Of a stretch of DNA of 6,783 bases, positions 1 to 5,671 are shown piece by piece. Made by a program: the position numbers and the translations under genes. Within the stretch, counting starts at the first letter, position 1. Every line of letters starts with the position of its first letter. Origin of the DNA: Deltaproteobacteria bacterium (lineage in GTDB: Bacteria; Desulfobacterota; Desulfobacteria; Desulfobacterales; ETH-SRB1); the NCBI GenBank assembly GCA_003647525.1, contig QMMZ01000106.1, positions 1 to 6,783 on the forward strand, in the 5' to 3' direction. The notes under the pieces are model-generated. The model saw only the letters and a list, made by a program, of their open reading frames with translations, was not told where the DNA came from and did not search any database.

Positions 1-752
1 CAGGCGGCGAGCTGGCAAGAAGCGTAGGTCCGCTGGTAGCCGTGGGCACGGTCTCTCTGATGGGTCTTGAAGGATTCTATCCAATAATGCTTTTTGGTTT
101 GATAGCATCGTGCTGGCTGTACTTTAAATTTCGAGATATGCCTGTAAATGTGGATAAGCGCCGCCGAGTATCAGCCATGGAGACCTGGCATGAAATGCGC
201 TTTATTCTGCTGCCGCTCACTGCGATACTGGTTGCCAGAGGGTTTATGCATGCTTCAATGACCTTTTTTCTGCCCACATTCATTAAAATAGAAACAGGGA
301 ATCTCTGGCTTGCTGGCGCCAGTCTTACAATGTTCGAATGCGCCGGCGTAGTAGGAATTCTTGCTGCAGGTCATTTTAGTGACCGTTTTGGTCGACGTCA
401 GATTCTACTCACTGCCTTGCTGAGCGCCCCGCTCAGCTTACTGCTCTTTGTTTGGAGCGGCGGGTGGTTACGTTATCTTGCGCTGCTTTTTTCAGGATTC
501 ACCATTCTTTCAACAACGCCGGTCATGCTGGCTCTCGTCCAGGAGCATGCCAAGAACAGTCCTTCTGCTGCAAACGGGTTTTTCATGATGATTTCTTTCA
601 TGGCCAGATCGGCAATTGTTGTCATAGTGGGTTTGATCGCCGACTTCGTTGGGCTGCACGCCACTTATCTGTTCAGCGCCGTCCTGAGTCTGCTGGGCAT
701 TCCCTTTATTCTGATGCTGCCGAAGGTGGACAGGCTGAAGGCTGAAGGCTGA
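1..752 (+). CDS. MFS transporter, C-terminal part (5' truncated by window edge)
   Basis: The frame is open from base 3 to the TGA at 750-752, giving 249 visible residues; the N-terminal half lies outside the window. The visible part is an inner-membrane protein with about seven hydrophobic segments. One loop carries GHFSDRFGRRQIL, the MFS loop motif (G-x3-D-R-x-G-R-R), and the usual alternation of helices and short basic loops follows. The stretch LSTTPVMLALVQE and the opening GGELARSVGPLVAVG remind me of the fosmidomycin-resistance (Fsr)-like branch of the MFS, but this is recall and the substrate is unknown. The GTG at 42 is an internal valine, not a start, because the frame continues upstream with typical MFS sequence. 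The last residues (RLKAEG) are encoded by a heptamer repeat, so the native C-terminus may have been changed by the repeat. I am sure of the family and unsure of the substrate. Confidence 0.9.
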   Translation, partial: GGELARSVGPLVAVGTVSLMGLEGFYPIMLFGLIASCWLYFKFRDMPVNVDKRRRVSAMETWHEMRFILLPLTAILVARGFMHASMTFFLPTFIKIETGNLWLAGASLTMFECAGVVGILAAGHFSDRFGRRQILLTALLSAPLSLLLFVWSGGWLRYLALLFSGFTILSTTPVMLALVQEHAKNSPSAANGFFMMISFMARSAIVVIVGLIADFVGLHATYLFSAVLSLLGIPFILMLPKVDRLKAEG

Positions 753-786
753 AGGCTATCAGGAAGCTTCTACCTTCAGCCTTCAG
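732..786. repeat. AGGCTGA heptamer array with inverted copy (hairpin)
   Basis: Three exact AGGCTGA heptamers (732-738, 739-745, 746-752) and a degenerate fourth (753-759) run through the end of the transporter gene. The inverted form CCTTCAG occurs twice at 773-786. Bases 742-755 and 773-786 are perfectly complementary over 14 bp, with a 17-nt loop that contains the small palindrome GAAGCTTC. The transporter's TGA stop is the TGA of the third heptamer. The hairpin could protect the mRNA 3' end or weaken read-through, but no T-run follows it, so I do not call it an intrinsic terminator. Confidence 0.85.
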
Positions 787-881
787 TCTATCCGCCTGAG
801 TAGTTACAATTTAAGTCTTGATTTATGGTATCATAAAAGGGAAAATAAAAAGAATTTTTTCAAAGGTCTTGATAAAGGGTG

Positions 882-957
882 ACAGTTCACGGTTATCGGT
901 TTACAGTTAACAGTTTTATGTTTTGATCAACCGTAAACCGTAAACTGTAAACTGTTA
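882..957. repeat. Fold-back heptamer element, copy A (5 + 13-nt spacer + 4)
   Basis: Five left heptamers with consensus ACRGTTN occupy 882-916 in exact 7-nt register. They are followed by the 13-nt spacer TATGTTTTGATCA (917-929) and four heptamers of the inverted type, ACCGTAA twice, ACTGTAA and ACTGTTA (930-957). The two arms can pair imperfectly into a long stem. A second copy with the same layout and length lies at 6046-6121; by hand count about 62 of 76 positions agree. The element sits between the transporter and the small cysteine-rich ORF and contains no ORF. Confidence 0.85.
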
Positions 958-975
958 CGATAAAGGTTTTGTTAA

Positions 976-1131
976 ATGCTCAAACTCGTATGCATATTCT
1001 GCGGCGGACGTGCTGAAATCTTCGGCCGCTGATGCAATGCCAAAGTAATTTGCAAGTCTTGCAAAATGGAAACCAGAGCCGACGAATATCGTGACCAGAT
1101 TGACCGCTGGATGGATAAGATGTGCGAGTAA
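976..1131 (+). CDS. Small cysteine-rich (zinc-ribbon-like) ORF with one in-frame TGA; candidate selenoprotein or nonsense-broken gene
   Basis: ATG at 976 is preceded by AAGG (963-966) with a 9-nt spacer. The frame reads 51 residues to TAA at 1129-1131, with a single interruption, TGA at 1030-1032 (codon 19). Before it comes MLKLVCIFCGGRAEIFGR; after it the frame continues CNAKVICKSCKMETR and an acidic, amphipathic tail ending DKMCE. The pair C6-x2-C9 and C26-x2-C29 is the layout of a C4 zinc ribbon. Codon 19 lies between the two knuckles, directly before C20. A hairpin suited to a bacterial SECIS lies 16 nt after the TGA (separate entry). Alternatives are a CGA-to-TGA nonsense mutation (Arg19), a sequencing error, or an 18-residue peptide. 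I do not recognise the family. The frame looks genuinely coding because it stays open and cysteine-patterned on both sides of the TGA. Confidence 0.5.
1045..1068 (+). promoter_or_regulatory. SECIS-like hairpin downstream of the in-frame TGA
   Basis: TTTGCAA (1049-1055) pairs perfectly with TTGCAAA (1059-1065) around the 3-nt loop GTC. Beyond an A-A mismatch, two more pairs can form (A1047-T1067 and a T1046-G1068 wobble). The loop begins with G1056, 23 nt after the end of the TGA. A small loop with G in the first two positions, about 16-37 nt after UGA, is what the published bacterial SECIS model asks for. Caveat: the stem is largely a by-product of the repeated Cys-Lys codons (TGCAA twice, nearly self-complementary), so it may be coincidental. 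Confidence 0.3.
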
Positions 1132-1152
1132 CCCGTAACCCGTAACCCGTAA
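1128..1152 (+). repeat. GTAACCC heptamer array (3 copies + 4 nt)
   Basis: Exact heptamers lie at 1128-1134, 1135-1141 and 1142-1148, followed by GTAA (1149-1152). The first copy contains the TAA stop of the small cysteine-rich ORF. The array ends at the AAGGA ribosome-binding site of rfbA (1154-1158). It fills almost the whole space between the two genes. It is a direct tandem array without an inverted arm. Confidence 0.9.
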
Positions 1153-1167
1153 AAAGGATACACCTTC

Positions 1168-2049
1168 ATGAAAGGAATAATACTTGCCGGAGGTTCAGGC
1201 ACAAGGCTTTATCCGATTACCAGAGTTGTAAGCAAACAACTCCTGCCTCTTTATGACAAACCCATGATCTACTATCCTCTATCTGTTCTCATGCTTGCCG
1301 AAATAAGGGATATACTGGTCATATCAACCCCTCAGGATCTTCCGCTTTTCAAAAAACTTTTAGGTGACGGCTCTCTGTGGGGTTTATCTTTTTCCTATGC
1401 TGAACAACCACGTCCCGAAGGACTTGCACAGGCATTTATCATCGGCCGCAAATTTGTTGGAAACGGCGATATATGCATGGTACTTGGCGATAATGTGTTT
1501 TACGGCCAGGGTCTTTCCAAACAGCTTACAAAGACTGAAAACAAAAATAATGGCGCAACCGTTTTCGGATACTGGGTAAAAGATCCGCAAAGGTACGGCG
1601 TAGTGAAATTTGACAGTTCCGGCAAGGCAGTCAACATAGAAGAAAAACCTGATAAGCCGAAATCAAACTATGCAGTCACCGGACTGTATTTTTATGACAA
1701 CCGGGTACTTGATATCGCCGCCGATCTTAAGCCTTCAGCAAGGGGCGAGCTGGAAATTACGGACGTAAACATGACTTATCTTAAAATGGGAAAACTTCAC
1801 GTTGAAAGGCTTGGAAGGGGAATAGCATGGCTCGATACCGGAACTCATAAAACGCTTATGCAGGCATCCAACTTTATTGAAGCCATCGAAAACCGGCAGG
1901 GACTCAAGGTGGCATGCATTGAAGAAATCGCTTACAAAAAAGGCTATATAGATGCAAGCCAGGTGGAAAAACTTGCTCAGCCTCTGCTAAAAAACAATTA
2001 TGGTAAATATCTAATAGAGATGCTTAAATACGATACAAAAATGCTATGA
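1168..2049 (+). CDS. rfbA: Glucose-1-phosphate thymidylyltransferase (RmlA)
   Basis: This cytosolic enzyme joins dTTP and glucose-1-phosphate to give dTDP-glucose and pyrophosphate, the first step of dTDP-L-rhamnose synthesis. The 293 residues match the usual RmlA length. Visible motifs are the nucleotide-binding loop [11 protein letters not shown] at the N-terminus (residues 6-16) with K23, [11 protein letters not shown] (80-90), the metal-binding LGDN (D108), EEKP (158-161), TGLYFYD (171-177) and WLDTGT (221-226). The family is regulated by dTDP-L-rhamnose feedback. The start is set by AAGGA nine bases upstream and by the MKGIILAGG opening. It leads a tight rfbA-rfbC-rfbD cluster and overlaps rfbC by 4 nt (ATGA), which implies translational coupling. 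No obvious promoter is visible, since its upstream space is a heptamer array. Confidence 0.97.
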   Translation: MKGIILAGGSGTRLYPITRVVSKQLLPLYDKPMIYYPLSVLMLAEIRDILVISTPQDLPLFKKLLGDGSLWGLSFSYAEQPRPEGLAQAFIIGRKFVGNGDICMVLGDNVFYGQGLSKQLTKTENKNNGATVFGYWVKDPQRYGVVKFDSSGKAVNIEEKPDKPKSNYAVTGLYFYDNRVLDIAADLKPSARGELEITDVNMTYLKMGKLHVERLGRGIAWLDTGTHKTLMQASNFIEAIENRQGLKVACIEEIAYKKGYIDASQVEKLAQPLLKNNYGKYLIEMLKYDTKML

Positions 2050-2588
2050 ATATTATTACTACATTACTGGAAGGCGTACTGATAATTGAGCCCAGGGTCT
2101 TTAAAGACAACCGGGGCTTTTTCATGGAAACCTACAATCAAAACAAATATCAAAAATCAGGAATTAACCGGCATTTCGTTCAGGACAACCTTTCTTATTC
2201 CGGACGCGGCACTTTAAGAGGCCTTCACTTTCAGATCAAACATCCCCAGGCAAAGCTTGTTCAGGTTATTACAGGTGAAATATTTGACGTGGCTGTTGAT
2301 ATCAGAAAGGGTTCGCCAACATTCGGCAACTGGACAGGTGTTGTTCTTTCAGATCAAAACAAACGGCAGTTGTTTATTCCTGAAGGCTTTGCTCATGGCT
2401 TCTGCGTACTCAGCGAGACAGCACATTTTTCATATAAATGCTCGGATTTTTATGCCCCTGATGATGAAGGGGGAATAATATGGTCTGACCCGGATATTGG
2501 TATTGATTGGCCTGTTAAAGAACCTGTAATTTCGGAAAAGGATAAGCATTATCAACGTCTATGCGAGCTTCTTCCCGAACAACTCTGA
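2046..2588 (+). CDS. rfbC: dTDP-4-dehydrorhamnose 3,5-epimerase (RmlC)
   Basis: This enzyme epimerises C3 and C5 of dTDP-4-keto-6-deoxy-glucose to give the keto-rhamnose intermediate, the third step of the pathway. It is a 180-residue cupin, a normal length for RmlC, and such enzymes work as dimers in the cytosol. Diagnostic segments are [12 protein letters not shown] (19-30), the substrate-binding and catalytic GTLRGLHFQ with the His at 61, [17 protein letters not shown] (71-87), the IPEGFAHGF cupin turn (111-119) and YKCSDFYAP with the catalytic-type Tyr at 130. The D-x-D-x-G-I-D-W end motif (DPDIGIDW, 148-155) is also present. Its ATG at 2046 lies inside the rfbA stop region (ATGA overlap). 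The nearest upstream purine-rich sequence lies inside rfbA, consistent with re-initiation. Confidence 0.97.
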   Translation: MNIITTLLEGVLIIEPRVFKDNRGFFMETYNQNKYQKSGINRHFVQDNLSYSGRGTLRGLHFQIKHPQAKLVQVITGEIFDVAVDIRKGSPTFGNWTGVVLSDQNKRQLFIPEGFAHGFCVLSETAHFSYKCSDFYAPDDEGGIIWSDPDIGIDWPVKEPVISEKDKHYQRLCELLPEQL

Positions 2589-2612
2589 CGGCTTTGTAAT
2601 TGGAAAAAAATC

Positions 2613-3500
2613 ATGAAAATTCTTGTAATCGGCTCAAAAGGTCAGCTTGGACACGAACTTTTAATTCAGGGCAATAATTTGGGTTATGAAATATTACCCG
2701 TCGATCTTCCCGAGTTAGACATAACTGATAAAACTCAGGTTAAACACAGGCTGGAGAAATTTCAACCTTCTCTTGTTGTAAATGCAGCCGCATATACAAA
2801 TGTTGATAAAGCAGAGACAGAGCAGGATCTTGCTTTTGCGGTAAACAGAGACGGCCCTGCCAATCTGGCCGAGGCCTGTGTAAAATTTGAAATCCCGTTA
2901 ATCCATATCTCAACCGATTTTATCTTTGATGGCAAAAAAAGTTCTCCTTATATAGAGTCGGATCCGGTATCTCCATTAAGTGTTTACGGCAAAAGCAAAC
3001 AAGAAGGAGAAAATGAGGTCCGGTCACGGTTAAAAAAGCATATTATATTGCGGACCGCGTGGTTGTATGGGATGCACGGACAAAACTTTGTGAAAACAAT
3101 GCTGAGATTGGGTAGAGAAAAACAAGTCATATCTGTTGTCGCCGACCAGTTCGGTTCTCCAACCAGTGCGGCTGATCTGGCTGCGGCTGTACTACAAATT
3201 ATCTCCAGGATAAAATATAGTGATGATATAAACTGGGGAACTTATCACTATTGCGGCCATGGCATAACAACATGGCACGTTTTTGCGAAAGAGATAATTA
3301 ACCTGGCAAAGCATTATATCCCAATTAAGACAATAACTGTTAAGCCAATTTCAACTGCCGAGTATCCGACAAAGGCGACAAGACCTTGTTTTTCCGCACT
3401 TGACTGCAGCCTTATAAAAAAGAACTTTGGCATAAATATCAAGCCATGGCGGAACAGCTTGAAAACTGTAATTCGCCAATTAGAGTTCTCTCAAAAATAA
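2613..3500 (+). CDS. rfbD: dTDP-4-dehydrorhamnose reductase (RmlD)
   Basis: This NAD(P)H-dependent enzyme reduces the 4-keto group to yield dTDP-L-rhamnose, the last step of the pathway. The 295 residues fit the family. It has a Rossmann fold of the SDR type: the N-terminal cofactor loop IGSKGQLG (6-13), NAAAYTNVDKAE (57-68), STDFIFDG (100-107), the catalytic Y125-x3-K129 in SVYGKSK, RTAWLYG (147-153) and the C-terminal RPCFSALD (257-264), which matches the RPxxSxLD substrate-binding motif. It starts 24 nt after rfbC, with only a weak GGAAAA upstream. Its last codons (Phe-Ser-Gln-Lys-stop) are supplied by the left inverted repeat of the element at 3482-3639, so the exact C-terminal tail may be element-derived. 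rfbB is not beside it. Confidence 0.97.
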   Translation: MKILVIGSKGQLGHELLIQGNNLGYEILPVDLPELDITDKTQVKHRLEKFQPSLVVNAAAYTNVDKAETEQDLAFAVNRDGPANLAEACVKFEIPLIHISTDFIFDGKKSSPYIESDPVSPLSVYGKSKQEGENEVRSRLKKHIILRTAWLYGMHGQNFVKTMLRLGREKQVISVVADQFGSPTSAADLAAAVLQIISRIKYSDDINWGTYHYCGHGITTWHVFAKEIINLAKHYIPIKTITVKPISTAEYPTKATRPCFSALDCSLIKKNFGINIKPWRNSLKTVIRQLEFSQK

Positions 3501-3639
3501 ATTTACATTTTCAGGGGTTGAGGCGCCTGCATGGCAAGGCGCAAGGAGGGCGAATAGCAGGCTATTTAACCGACGAGCAACGCAGCCATGCGGAATGGAT
3601 CGGCGCATCAAAATGTGAAGTTATTTTTGAGAGAACCCT
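3482..3639. repeat. 158-bp hairpin element with 30-bp terminal inverted repeats (MITE-like)
   Basis: Bases 3482-3511 are the reverse complement of 3610-3639 at 27 of 30 positions (outer block TTCTCTCAAAAATAA, then ACATTTT at the inner edge). Inside are a second inverted pair (GCATGGC at 3529-3535 and GCCATGC at 3585-3591), the block GCAAGGAGGGCG, the small stem-loop AATAGC-AG-GCTATT (3553-3566) and CCGACGAGCAACGCAG. There is no ORF, so it is non-autonomous if mobile. It spans from the last codons of rfbD (stop codon inside the left arm) to 1 nt before the U32 start codon, and supplies that gene's only candidate ribosome-binding site (GAGAG, 3629-3633 region). I recall similar sequences between genes in other sulfate-reducing bacteria, but cannot verify it here. 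Confidence 0.85.
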
Positions 3640-3640
3640 T

Positions 3641-4873
3641 ATGTCAAAAAGAAACAGAAAAATAGAGCTTCTTGCGCCGGCAGGTAATTTTGAAAAGCTT
3701 GAAATAGCTATACGCTATGGAGCAGATGCTGTTTATCTTGCAGGCAAGGCGTTCAGCCTCAGAAACTTCTCCGGAAATTTCACCATCGATGAAATGCGCA
3801 GAGCAGTTAAATTTGCCCACGATCAACGCGTTAAAGTTTATGTGGCATGCAATATATATTCAAGGAATCCCGAGCAAAAAGCAATTTGGGAGTATTTGAA
3901 AGAACTGGGCGATATTGGTCCGGACGCCGTCATAATCGCTGATCCCGGCATATTGATGGAAGCAAGCAAGAGCATACCGCAAATACCTCTACATCTCAGC
4001 ACCCAGGCCAATACAACCAACTACAAAAACGTTCTGTTCTGGGAAAAATTCGGCATTAAAAGAATAAACATCGCAAGAGAACTCTCTTTAAAAGAAATAA
4101 GGGAAATTGTCTCACGCAGTTCAATAGAAATTGAAGCATTTGTCCACGGCTCCATGTGCATCTCATATTCCGGACGGTGTCTCCTCAGCAGTTTTATGAC
4201 AAATCGCAGCAGCAATCTAGGCGAGTGTTCCCATCCATGCAGGTGGAAGTATGCGGTTGTGGAAGCAAAACGGCCTGGCGAGTACTTTCCAATAGAAGAA
4301 AATAACAGCGGCACATATATTCTCAACTCAAGGGATCTCTGTATGATAGAACATATACCTGAAATTATAGAGTCCGGCTTATCCTCACTTAAAATAGAGG
4401 GCCGTATGAAGGGAATTAACTATGTCGCAACCGCGGTAAAAGTTTACAGGGAAGCAATAGACTTGTATTATGAAAATCCTGACGGTTTTAAAGTACAAAA
4501 ATACTGGATTGACGAGTTAAACAAGATCAGTCACAGGGGCTACTGTACTGGTTTTTATTTTGCTGATCCAGAACAGATATCACAGAATTTTATAGATTAT
4601 AAAAATGCAGGACAGGTATTTATCGGAAAAATAATAGAAAGATCCGGCCATCAAAGCGTAAATATTGATGTGCGCAACAAAATATTTAAGGGAGACGTTG
4701 TCGAAATTCTTACGAAAAAAGGTCCTTCACGAAAAGATAAAATAAAACAAATTATCGACCAAGGTGGAGAGTCTTTATCATTTGCTCAGCCGGGAAGCAG
4801 GGTAAGCATCAGCCTTAATAATGACTATTTGCCGAATGATCTGATAAGAAGAGCCGGCGACGTCAAAGGCTGA
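3641..4873 (+). CDS. Peptidase U32 family protein (TrhP/RlhA-like RNA hydroxylation factor)
   Basis: This is a 410-residue protein of the U32 family. It opens with KIELLAPAGNFEKLEIAIRYGADAVYL (7-33), the family's TIM-barrel start, and carries the full U32 signature EAFVHGSMCISYSGRCLLS (165-183). Cysteines 173, 180, 196 and 200 form the conserved cluster thought to hold an iron-sulfur centre. Family members once called collagenases are now best known as factors for prephenate-dependent tRNA (TrhP/YegQ) or 23S rRNA (RlhA/YdcP) hydroxylation. The length and C-terminal HRGYCTGFYF block fit the TrhP-like group, but I cannot separate paralogues by eye. I chose ATG 3641 because the preceding in-frame sequence from 3446 reads through rfbD's end and the repeat element. 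The ribosome-binding site is weak and lies in that repeat. The TGA stop falls in GGCTGAAGG, a heptamer-repeat unit. Confidence 0.93.
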   Translation: MSKRNRKIELLAPAGNFEKLEIAIRYGADAVYLAGKAFSLRNFSGNFTIDEMRRAVKFAHDQRVKVYVACNIYSRNPEQKAIWEYLKELGDIGPDAVIIADPGILMEASKSIPQIPLHLSTQANTTNYKNVLFWEKFGIKRINIARELSLKEIREIVSRSSIEIEAFVHGSMCISYSGRCLLSSFMTNRSSNLGECSHPCRWKYAVVEAKRPGEYFPIEENNSGTYILNSRDLCMIEHIPEIIESGLSSLKIEGRMKGINYVATAVKVYREAIDLYYENPDGFKVQKYWIDELNKISHRGYCTGFYFADPEQISQNFIDYKNAGQVFIGKIIERSGHQSVNIDVRNKIFKGDVVEILTKKGPSRKDKIKQIIDQGGESLSFAQPGSRVSISLNNDYLPNDLIRRAGDVKG

Positions 4874-4877
4874 AGGC

Positions 4878-5124
4878 GGTGCAACACAAAAAAGTTGCAC
4901 TGATCAGGCGTAACCGTTCAGCCTCTTTACACGCTGATTTAATATCGAATATCGAACAAGAAATGTCGAATTATGAAGTTTTAACTGCGACAAAAGTTTT
5001 GCTGTCCGAATAATTCATACAGCAAAGCCAATTAAACACCCTTTAAGATCAAATTCGCTACATTCCTTCCTTCGACATTCATTATTCCTTGTTCGATATT
5101 CGACATTCTTTTTTGTTTTGCACC
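4878..5124. repeat. 247-bp composite palindromic element filling the U32-cobO gap
   Basis: The outer inverted repeats are 4878-4894 and 5108-5124, complementary at 16 of 17 positions (right copy CTTTTTTGTTTTGCACC). The left end also forms its own hairpin, GTGCAAC (4879-4885) with GTTGCAC (4894-4900). Further in lie two opposed heptamer arrays (next entry) and, at the centre, TTTGCTGT (4998-5005) paired with ACAGCAAA (5019-5026) around a 13-nt loop. I see no ORF and no clear promoter. This stretch is the only substantial gap between the U32 gene and cobO, which makes a single transcript uncertain. Confidence 0.7.
4941..5107. repeat. Inverted pair of AATRTCG heptamer arrays (5 + 97 nt + 5)
   Basis: The left arm is AATATCG, AATATCG, AACAAGA, AATGTCG and AATTATG in exact register (4941-4975). 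The right arm, read on the plus strand, is CGACATT, CATTATT, CCTTGTT, CGATATT and CGACATT (5073-5107). Reverse-complementing the right arm gives the same unit types, with the two units nearest the spacer in swapped order. The arms can pair imperfectly into a long stem. It is nested in the element at 4878-5124. Confidence 0.85.
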
Positions 5125-5126
5125 CG

Positions 5127-5154
5127 CTGAAGGTTGAAGGTGGAAGGTGGAAGT
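5127..5154 (+). repeat. CTGAAGG-type heptamer array supplying the cobO ribosome-binding site
   Basis: Four degenerate heptamers in register, CTGAAGG, TTGAAGG, TGGAAGG and TGGAAGT, end 1 nt before the cobO ATG at 5156. The AAGG at 5144-5147, with an 8-nt spacer, is the only good Shine-Dalgarno match, so translation of cobO probably starts from within the repeat. The unit type is the same as at the stop codons of the transporter and U32 genes. Confidence 0.85.
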
Positions 5155-5155
5155 T

Positions 5156-5671
5156 ATGAAAGGTTATGTCCATATTTATACTGGTAATGGAAAAGGGAAA
5201 ACCACTGCTGCACTGGGTCTGTCAATAAGGGCGGCAGGTGCAGGTCTGAAAGTCTTTATAGCCCAGTTCATCAAGAAGGGAAATTACAGTGAAATTAAAG
5301 CGCTGAAAAAATTTTCCGATCTCATAACTGTTGAGCAGTTTGGAACCGGCTGCTTCATTAAGGGTAAACCTGCTGCCGAAGATATAGAAGCTGCACGAAA
5401 AGGAATTGAAAAGATAAAATCTATCGTTTCTTCAGGCAATTACAAAATGGTCATACTGGATGAAGCAAATGTTGCGATTAAACTCGGACTTTTTTCAGTT
5501 GAAGATCTTATATATATAATTGCTGATAAACCAGAAGAGGTTGAGATAGTAATCACAGGAAGGAATGCAGATCAAAGGCTCATCGAAAAATCGGATCTGG
5601 TTACTGAAATGAAAGAAATAAAACATTATTTCCAAAAAGGAGTAAAGGCCAGAGTTGGAATTGAAAAGTAA
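5156..5671 (+). CDS. cobO: Cob(I)yrinic acid a,c-diamide adenosyltransferase (CobO/BtuR type)
   Basis: This enzyme transfers the 5'-deoxyadenosyl group from ATP to reduced corrinoid cobalt (EC 2.5.1.17), giving the adenosylated form used in B12 synthesis or salvage; it is cytosolic. The protein has 171 residues. Visible signatures are the P-loop TGNGKGKTT (9-17) near the N-terminus, ILDEAN (100-105), the TGRNA motif (134-138), SDLVTEM near residue 146 and the C-terminal block ending KARVGIEK. I chose ATG 5156 because MKGYVHIYTGNGKGKT is the usual family opening. The in-frame GTG at 5147 lies in a heptamer repeat and would add only Met-Glu-Val. The gene stands between two repeat elements, with no other B12 gene in the window; the small His-rich gene converges on it. 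It is slightly shorter than E. coli BtuR, which has an N-terminal extension. Confidence 0.95.
   Translation: MKGYVHIYTGNGKGKTTAALGLSIRAAGAGLKVFIAQFIKKGNYSEIKALKKFSDLITVEQFGTGCFIKGKPAAEDIEAARKGIEKIKSIVSSGNYKMVILDEANVAIKLGLFSVEDLIYIIADKPEEVEIVITGRNADQRLIEKSDLVTEMKEIKHYFQKGVKARVGIEK

Noticed and set aside
42..752. GTG at 42 as the start of the transporter gene
   Set aside because: The frame is open to the window edge and the upstream residues (GGELARSVGPLVA) read as a normal MFS loop and helix, so the gene is truncated rather than starting here.
742..786. Intrinsic terminator after the transporter gene
   Set aside because: The 14-bp stem is perfect, but the stem is not followed by a T-run and the 17-nt loop is long; I list it only as a repeat hairpin.
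882..957. CRISPR array
   Set aside because: Units are 7 nt with no unique spacers of 30-40 nt and no cas genes, so the heptamer arrays are not CRISPR.
972..1202. 76-residue minus-strand ORF
   Set aside because: It runs antisense through the cysteine-rich ORF, the GTAACCC array and the start of rfbA, has no recognisable motif, and is probably chance.
3446..3640. N-terminal 65-residue extension of the U32 protein from ATG 3446
   Set aside because: It overlaps the end of rfbD in another frame and translates the hairpin element; U32 proteins begin close to the KIELLAPAG motif, which fits ATG 3641.
4021..4326. 101-residue minus-strand ORF
   Set aside because: It is fully inside the U32 gene over its conserved signature, so it is a shadow frame.
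5147..5155. GTG 5147 as the cobO start
   Set aside because: It lies in the heptamer array and adds three residues; ATG 5156 has the better ribosome-binding spacing and the family-typical start.
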